Of a stretch of 64,000 nt of DNA, positions 60,768 through 64,000 are shown one piece after another. The notes under the pieces are model-generated. The model was not told the origin of the DNA. It was given only the letters and a program-made list of their open reading frames with translations, and did no database searches. This stretch comes from Owenweeksia sp048267305. GTDB lineage: Bacteria > Bacteroidota > Bacteroidia > Flavobacteriales > Schleiferiaceae. How positions within the stretch are numbered: position 1 is the first letter of the stretch; each line of letters starts with the position of its first letter. The DNA lies in NCBI GenBank assembly GCA_048267305.1, contig JBLWXT010000022.1, positions 1 to 64,000 on the forward strand, written 5' to 3'. The translations under genes were made by a program, and so were the position numbers.

Positions 60768-61004
60768 TTAGTTTTTTAGAAAGTCTATAATTTCATTTAC
60801 CTGGGCCACTCTGCCTTTAACTTTTATTTGATCATCAATAACTAAAACCGGAGTGGAAAGTATATTATACTTCATCATTTCCTCAATGTCTTCCACTTTT
60901 TCCACATTGGCTTCAATGGAAGATTGTTTCAGTGCTTCAAGTACATTTTTGTAGGTGGTTTTGCATTTTGGGCATCCAGGTCCTAATACTTTTATCTGTG
61001 TCAT
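60768..61004 (-). CDS. small CxxC thioredoxin-fold protein (TM0996/MTH895 type)
   Basis: The ATG at 61004 gives 78 residues; an alternative TTG two codons earlier is less likely. MTQIKVLGPGCPKCKTTYKNVLEAL shows the CxxC (Cys11, Cys14) of the small redox-disulfide family, followed by VEKVEDIEEMMKYNILSTPVLVIDDQI. It is a glutaredoxin-size reductant, common beside ArsP-type permeases. Two operator-like palindromes fill the 84 bases separating it from arsR. Confidence 0.88.
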   Translation of the reverse strand: MTQIKVLGPGCPKCKTTYKNVLEALKQSSIEANVEKVEDIEEMMKYNILSTPVLVIDDQIKVKGRVAQVNEIIDFLKN

Positions 61005-61027
61005 TACCAAATGTATTTAGATTATCT

Positions 61028-61074
61028 GTTCGCAAATATACGAACATTGTTTCGTAGTTCGCAAAACTACGAAC
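61028..61074. promoter_or_regulatory. two palindromic operators between arsR and the thioredoxin gene
   Basis: Two sites, 61028-61045 and 61057-61074, share GTTCG-CAAA...TACGAAC, with arms GTTCG and CGAAC. The second is part of a larger palindrome with 9-bp arms TTCGTAGTT and AACTACGAA at 61051-61073. A third copy stands just before arsR. Confidence 0.7.
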
Positions 61075-61088
61075 ATAAAGGTCAGGGA

Positions 61089-61394
61089 TTATTCAAAAAC
61101 CTTGTTTAGTAATGACTTAGCGAGCTGGAAGTTTTCGCGATTGATGCAATACTTAATTGTTGGAGGTGTGATGTCGCCTTGAATAAGCCCTGCTGCCTTC
61201 AGCTCTTTCAGGTGTTGTGAGAGTGTAGATTTCGCAATGGGAAGTTCCTGGGCCATATCACCATGAAAGCAGCATGCCTGTGAGTTGAGCAATTCTAAAA
61301 TGGCTATCCGAACGGGATGCCCCAAAGCTTTTGCAAAACGTGCTGTTTGCTCTTGTTCAATCGAAAAGTATTCGCTTTTTGTTTTCTCGGGCAT
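61089..61394 (-). CDS. ArsR/SmtB-family winged-helix regulator
   Basis: A 101-residue repressor-type protein: KALGHPVRIAILELLNSQACCFHGDMAQELPIAKSTLSQHLKELKAAGLIQ. Cys41 and Cys42 lie in ACCFHG at the start of the recognition unit, and Cys83 near the end, a likely arsenite or metal-sensing set. It starts the eight-gene operon, with a 24-bp palindrome 13 bases before its ATG and two more sites after its stop. Autoregulation is thus expected. Confidence 0.9.
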   Translation of the reverse strand: MPEKTKSEYFSIEQEQTARFAKALGHPVRIAILELLNSQACCFHGDMAQELPIAKSTLSQHLKELKAAGLIQGDITPPTIKYCINRENFQLAKSLLNKVFE

Positions 61395-61406
61395 GTGATT
61401 TTAACT

Positions 61407-61430
61407 ATTGTTCGCAAATGTACGAACAAT
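61407..61430. promoter_or_regulatory. palindromic operator before arsR
   Basis: Arms ATTGTTCG and CGAACAAT are exact reverse complements around an 8-base centre, 13 bases before the arsR ATG. The core GTTCGCAAA...TACGAAC matches the two sites at 61028-61074. Confidence 0.75.
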
Positions 61431-61633
61431 CAGTTGGAAGTTTTCTGCACTTTCCATTATTTGGCAAGGGTGGGGGCTATTGTTGCAAAAGTTTGTTATT
61501 TATATTCCCTGATGTAAAACTAAAGAAAGTCTGCTGACGGACTAAGTGCCGGTAAAGTGTAAAAAACTGGCTTCGGCCTTATTGTCCTTTAATTTTGTAA
61601 GAGTGTAGGGAAGTGTAGCAATAGTAATTATTA

Positions 61634-62302
61634 TCAAATATCCTCATCACTACTTTTGTCAAATCTTTCGTTTGGCAAACCAATAAAACCTCTAATGGCA
61701 CCATGAACAATCGCAATTGGCAAAAAAAGGATGCCTGCCAATAGTGTTCTCAATTCGTAAAACAATGAGCTGTCTTTATATGGCTTTCCCTTTAGTCTTG
61801 ATAGAAGTGCACTGAGGGGAATTCCATACATATTTCCAGCAATCATCATTTGAGATGCCGAAAGTATAATTTGTGCTTTTTTTTCTCCATATTCTTTTAC
61901 AATGGCATCATACGCGTATTTCTTTGGAAAGCCTCTTGAGTCGGCAAAGTGTTGAGCAAACAGTATGGCTTTTGCTTCTTCAGGCTTAATAAAGTCACCA
62001 CCTCCGCTTAAAAAACTGTTTATTTCTTCATTTTCCATCCCTTGACGCAAAGCCATTTGAGCATGACCACACGAGCAAATTGCACAACCGTTTACTTCGG
62101 TAACAGCCAACTGTATGCGCTTCACAAAATTTTGGTCAATCAAGTTGCTTTTCTTATTCCCAATTAGTTTTGACATTGCCCTTGGGGCAAAAACCGCAGC
62201 GCGATACATTTCTCGCAAACTGAATTTACGTTTAAATTCAATTCTTTGATTTATTGTTTTCAGGGATGTAATATCGCTTTCCATTTTAGTATTTCTACGC
62301 AT
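61634..62302 (-). CDS. carboxymuconolactone decarboxylase/AhpD-like protein
   Basis: From the ATG at 62302, 222 residues (a second ATG at 62284 is also possible). The core IQLAVTEVNGCAICSCGHAQMALRQGM has the CxxC and His of AhpD-type alkylhydroperoxidases, and a second helical unit carries a membrane-seeking tail (LLAGILFLPIAIVHGAIRGFIG). It may be a peroxide reductase partner or detoxification enzyme. Not part of the ars-like operon: it is separated from arsR by about 240 bases. Confidence 0.78.
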   Translation of the reverse strand: MRRNTKMESDITSLKTINQRIEFKRKFSLREMYRAAVFAPRAMSKLIGNKKSNLIDQNFVKRIQLAVTEVNGCAICSCGHAQMALRQGMENEEINSFLSGGGDFIKPEEAKAILFAQHFADSRGFPKKYAYDAIVKEYGEKKAQIILSASQMMIAGNMYGIPLSALLSRLKGKPYKDSSLFYELRTLLAGILFLPIAIVHGAIRGFIGLPNERFDKSSDEDI

Positions 62303-62390
62303 TAACGCCAACGCTCAGGCCGCAAGTCGAAGGCGTCAGAAACTGCAGCCGACTCGCTGTGATGAAATTTGATTTTTTTGGTGAGCTTAT

Positions 62391-62411
62391 TCAAAAGTAT
62401 CAAAAGCAAAC
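62391..62411 (-). promoter_or_regulatory. second copy of the tandem -7-like box
   Basis: Matches 56891-56911 at 20 of 21 positions. On the minus strand it reads CTTTTGATACTTTTG about 90 bases before the AhpD-like gene. Confidence 0.45.
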
Positions 62412-62496
62412 CAGCCTTAGGTCTACTCTGTAAAATCAATCTAAGTTTAGGAAGACTTCCTTAATTGGATACAGTGCTGGAAACCGGATTTTTAAA

Positions 62497-63231
62497 CTAA
62501 ACCAAGGCACCATTTGCACCAATTACTTGGCCTGAAATCCACTTAGAGTCATCACTCGCTAAGAATAAAACCACTTTGGCAATATCAATTGGTTGAGCTA
62601 ATCTGTTAAAGGCATTCATGGCACTCAACTTATCAATAGTTTCCTGTGATTTTCCATTTAGGAATAACTCTGTTGCTGTTGCACCCGGAGCAATTGCATT
62701 AACCGAAATGCCTCTTCCTATTTCTTTAGAAAAAACTCTTGTCATTTGTTCAACTGCTGCTTTAGAAGCCGAATATAGAGCGTAGTTGGGAAACATTAAT
62801 TTGGCCGTGCTTGAAGAAAAATTAATGATAATTCCATTGTCGGCCAGCTTGCTGTCAGCTTCCTGAAGTGTATTGAAAATACCTCTCACGTTTACATCAA
62901 AGAGTTTGGAAAACTCCTCCTGTGTATTATCCTTCAAAAATTTATTATACATAATACCGGCATTATTTATCAAGACATCTACTTTGCCAAAAGCTTCTAT
63001 CGTTTTGTCAAAGAGATGAGTCACTTGATCTCTTTGACTTACATCGGCCTTTATCGCCAGTGCTGTGCCACCCTTATTAATAATGCTTTCTACCGTTTTG
63101 CTTGCTTCATTTTCACTATTGGAGTGATTGACAATTACTTTTGCGCCATTCTCAGCCAAAAGAATAGCAACGGCTCTTCCTATTCCTTTAGAAGATCCCG
63201 TTACGATAATCACCTTATTCTGAACTTTCAT
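62497..63231 (-). CDS. SDR family oxidoreductase (3-oxoacyl reductase-like)
   Basis: A 244-residue classical short-chain dehydrogenase: IIVTGSSKGIGRAVAILLAENGAKVIV (8-34), LINNAGIMYNK, and YSASKAAVEQM (Tyr-Lys pair near 151). The pattern is that of FabG-like NADPH-dependent reductases, substrate unknown. The preceding gene (HAD) starts beyond 63979 and lies about 85 bases away, in the same direction. Confidence 0.88.
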   Translation of the reverse strand: MKVQNKVIIVTGSSKGIGRAVAILLAENGAKVIVNHSNSENEASKTVESIINKGGTALAIKADVSQRDQVTHLFDKTIEAFGKVDVLINNAGIMYNKFLKDNTQEEFSKLFDVNVRGIFNTLQEADSKLADNGIIINFSSSTAKLMFPNYALYSASKAAVEQMTRVFSKEIGRGISVNAIAPGATATELFLNGKSQETIDKLSAMNAFNRLAQPIDIAKVVLFLASDDSKWISGQVIGANGALV

Positions 63232-63316
63232 ATTGTTTTGTTCTTTAAATGAATTATTTGATGCAATTACAAATTTGCCATTCGTACAATTGTGATGGTG
63301 TCGGTGACTGCTCCTG

Positions 63317-64000
63317 TTATTCTAATGAAATCAGTTGACTGGCTACTAGTTTCAGATTACTTTCATTGATTTCGGGTTTTGGAGCAAGAGGGTATAATTG
63401 AGCACCCGGTCTGCTAATAAAAGCGCCTCTCCAGCCTGCCCAAAGGGCACCAGCAATGTCCCAGCCATGAGCTGCTACTAACAAACATTCTGAGGGTGTT
63501 ATACCCATTTTTCTTGCTGCCCAGTCATAAGCATCTGCATGTGGCTTAAACTTGCCCATGTCTTCAATACTTAGTCTCTCGTCAAAATAATCTAACAAGC
63601 CAGCGTTTTCAAATTGCGTTTTTACGCCTTTATTTGATGAGTTGGTAAAGGAAACCAGTTTGTATCCGGCATCTTTTAATTGCTGTAACGACTCTTTAAC
63701 TTCCGGATGTGCCGGTAGGGAACGGATTGGGCCCAAAATTGCCTCTTTAGCTTCTTTCTCCGTAATAGAGATGTCGTTGTTTGCTGCTACCATCTGTAGA
63801 GCTGCCGCGCCAATTATGCCAAAATCATTGTACTGCCTGCCTACCGTTGTAACCAGGGAATATTGAAGCATAGTGGTAAACCATAGAGGTAATAATTCAC
63901 TTCTCCCTCCAAGTGTCTTTCCTACGCTTGTCTTCATAGCCGTTAGGTCCAGTAGGGTTTCGTTCACATCAAAAAACAAAACTTTAGGTCTTGTTGCTAA
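63317..64000 (-). CDS. haloacid dehalogenase type II (5' end beyond window)
   Basis: The window contains at least 228 codons of a HAD hydrolase. The last visible codons at the 64000 edge continue the frame upstream of the HAD motif as LATRPKVLFFDVNETLLDL, so the gene starts outside. Motif I is DVNET, with the Asp nucleophile; SFTNSSNKGVK is motif II, and LLVAAHGWDIAGALWAGWRGAFISRPG carries motif IV. These are features of 2-haloacid dehalogenase-type enzymes. Real substrate unknown. Confidence 0.85.
   Translation of the reverse strand, partial: LATRPKVLFFDVNETLLDLTAMKTSVGKTLGGRSELLPLWFTTMLQYSLVTTVGRQYNDFGIIGAAALQMVAANNDISITEKEAKEAILGPIRSLPAHPEVKESLQQLKDAGYKLVSFTNSSNKGVKTQFENAGLLDYFDERLSIEDMGKFKPHADAYDWAARKMGITPSECLLVAAHGWDIAGALWAGWRGAFISRPGAQLYPLAPKPEINESNLKLVASQLISLE

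Noticed and set aside
1..64000. tRNA, rRNA genes or CRISPR arrays
   Set aside because: No cloverleaf-like sequence, rRNA segment or regularly spaced repeats were found on either strand.

Overview
The window looks like a piece of chromosome from a member of Bacteroidota, most likely a free-living, flavobacteria-like lineage. The evidence is two proteins with type IX secretion C-terminal sorting domains, several small outer-membrane beta-barrels ending in aromatic residues, TAnnTTTG-type -7 promoter elements, weak ribosome binding sites and moderately AT-rich DNA. This placement is inference; there is no rRNA, tRNA or CRISPR array in the window to anchor it.

Layout. 0-4 kb: two tandem paralogous outer-membrane barrels, a THUMP RNA methyltransferase, and a DUF433/DUF5615 toxin-antitoxin pair. 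4-6.9 kb: a sodium:solute symporter, a second toxin-antitoxin pair (ParE type), then a scar zone holding a 30-bp copy of the symporter's 3' end, an imperfect palindrome and a 5'-truncated gene. 6.9-10 kb: a TSUP permease, a methyltransferase, a ZIP transporter and a peroxiredoxin with a palindrome in its leader. 10.2-18.8 kb: a tight minus-strand operon encoding a class III aminotransferase, a nitrilase-type amidohydrolase, a VOC protein, a 906-residue Orn/Lys/Arg-decarboxylase-like PLP enzyme, an ATP-grasp ligase and a C45 N-terminal-nucleophile acyltransferase/hydrolase. This is a complete-looking but unassigned pathway for making or remodelling an amide-linked amine or amino acid. 19-31 kb: mostly single housekeeping and surface genes, including a frameshifted exported protein, a Coq4-like protein, Rrf2, SMUG2, a large type IX-secreted propeller protein and a PLP decarboxylase. 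31-42 kb: regulators and envelope enzymes, MltF, a DEAD-box helicase, and a CsbD - lipocalin - topoisomerase IB trio.

42-51 kb is accessory in character: a beta-lactamase-fold serine hydrolase, a lipoprotein with a full set of subclass B1 metallo-beta-lactamase zinc ligands, and a possible decayed defence island. That island contains a RibD-like deaminase fused to a GHKL-type ATP-binding module, a 5'-truncated type I restriction specificity subunit and a zinc-ribbon protein. It is followed by a flavin oxidoreductase, a 48-residue membrane protein and a TSUP permease split by one in-frame amber codon.

51.6-57 kb holds a FUSC-family membrane protein, an S41 protease and two acetyltransferases. 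57-61.4 kb is an eight-gene minus-strand operon (arsR-like regulator, CxxC thioredoxin, rhodanese-like protein, ArsP-like permease, DinB, ArsF-like, ArsG-like, FmdE-like lipoprotein). Three near-identical palindromes stand before the regulator and before the thioredoxin gene and are probably its operators. The last 2.5 kb carries an AhpD-like protein, an SDR and a haloacid dehalogenase that runs off the end. Two copies of a diverged intergenic repeat of about 115 bp (51.5 and 57.0 kb), and two copies of a tandem -7-like box (56.9 and 62.4 kb), lie among these genes.
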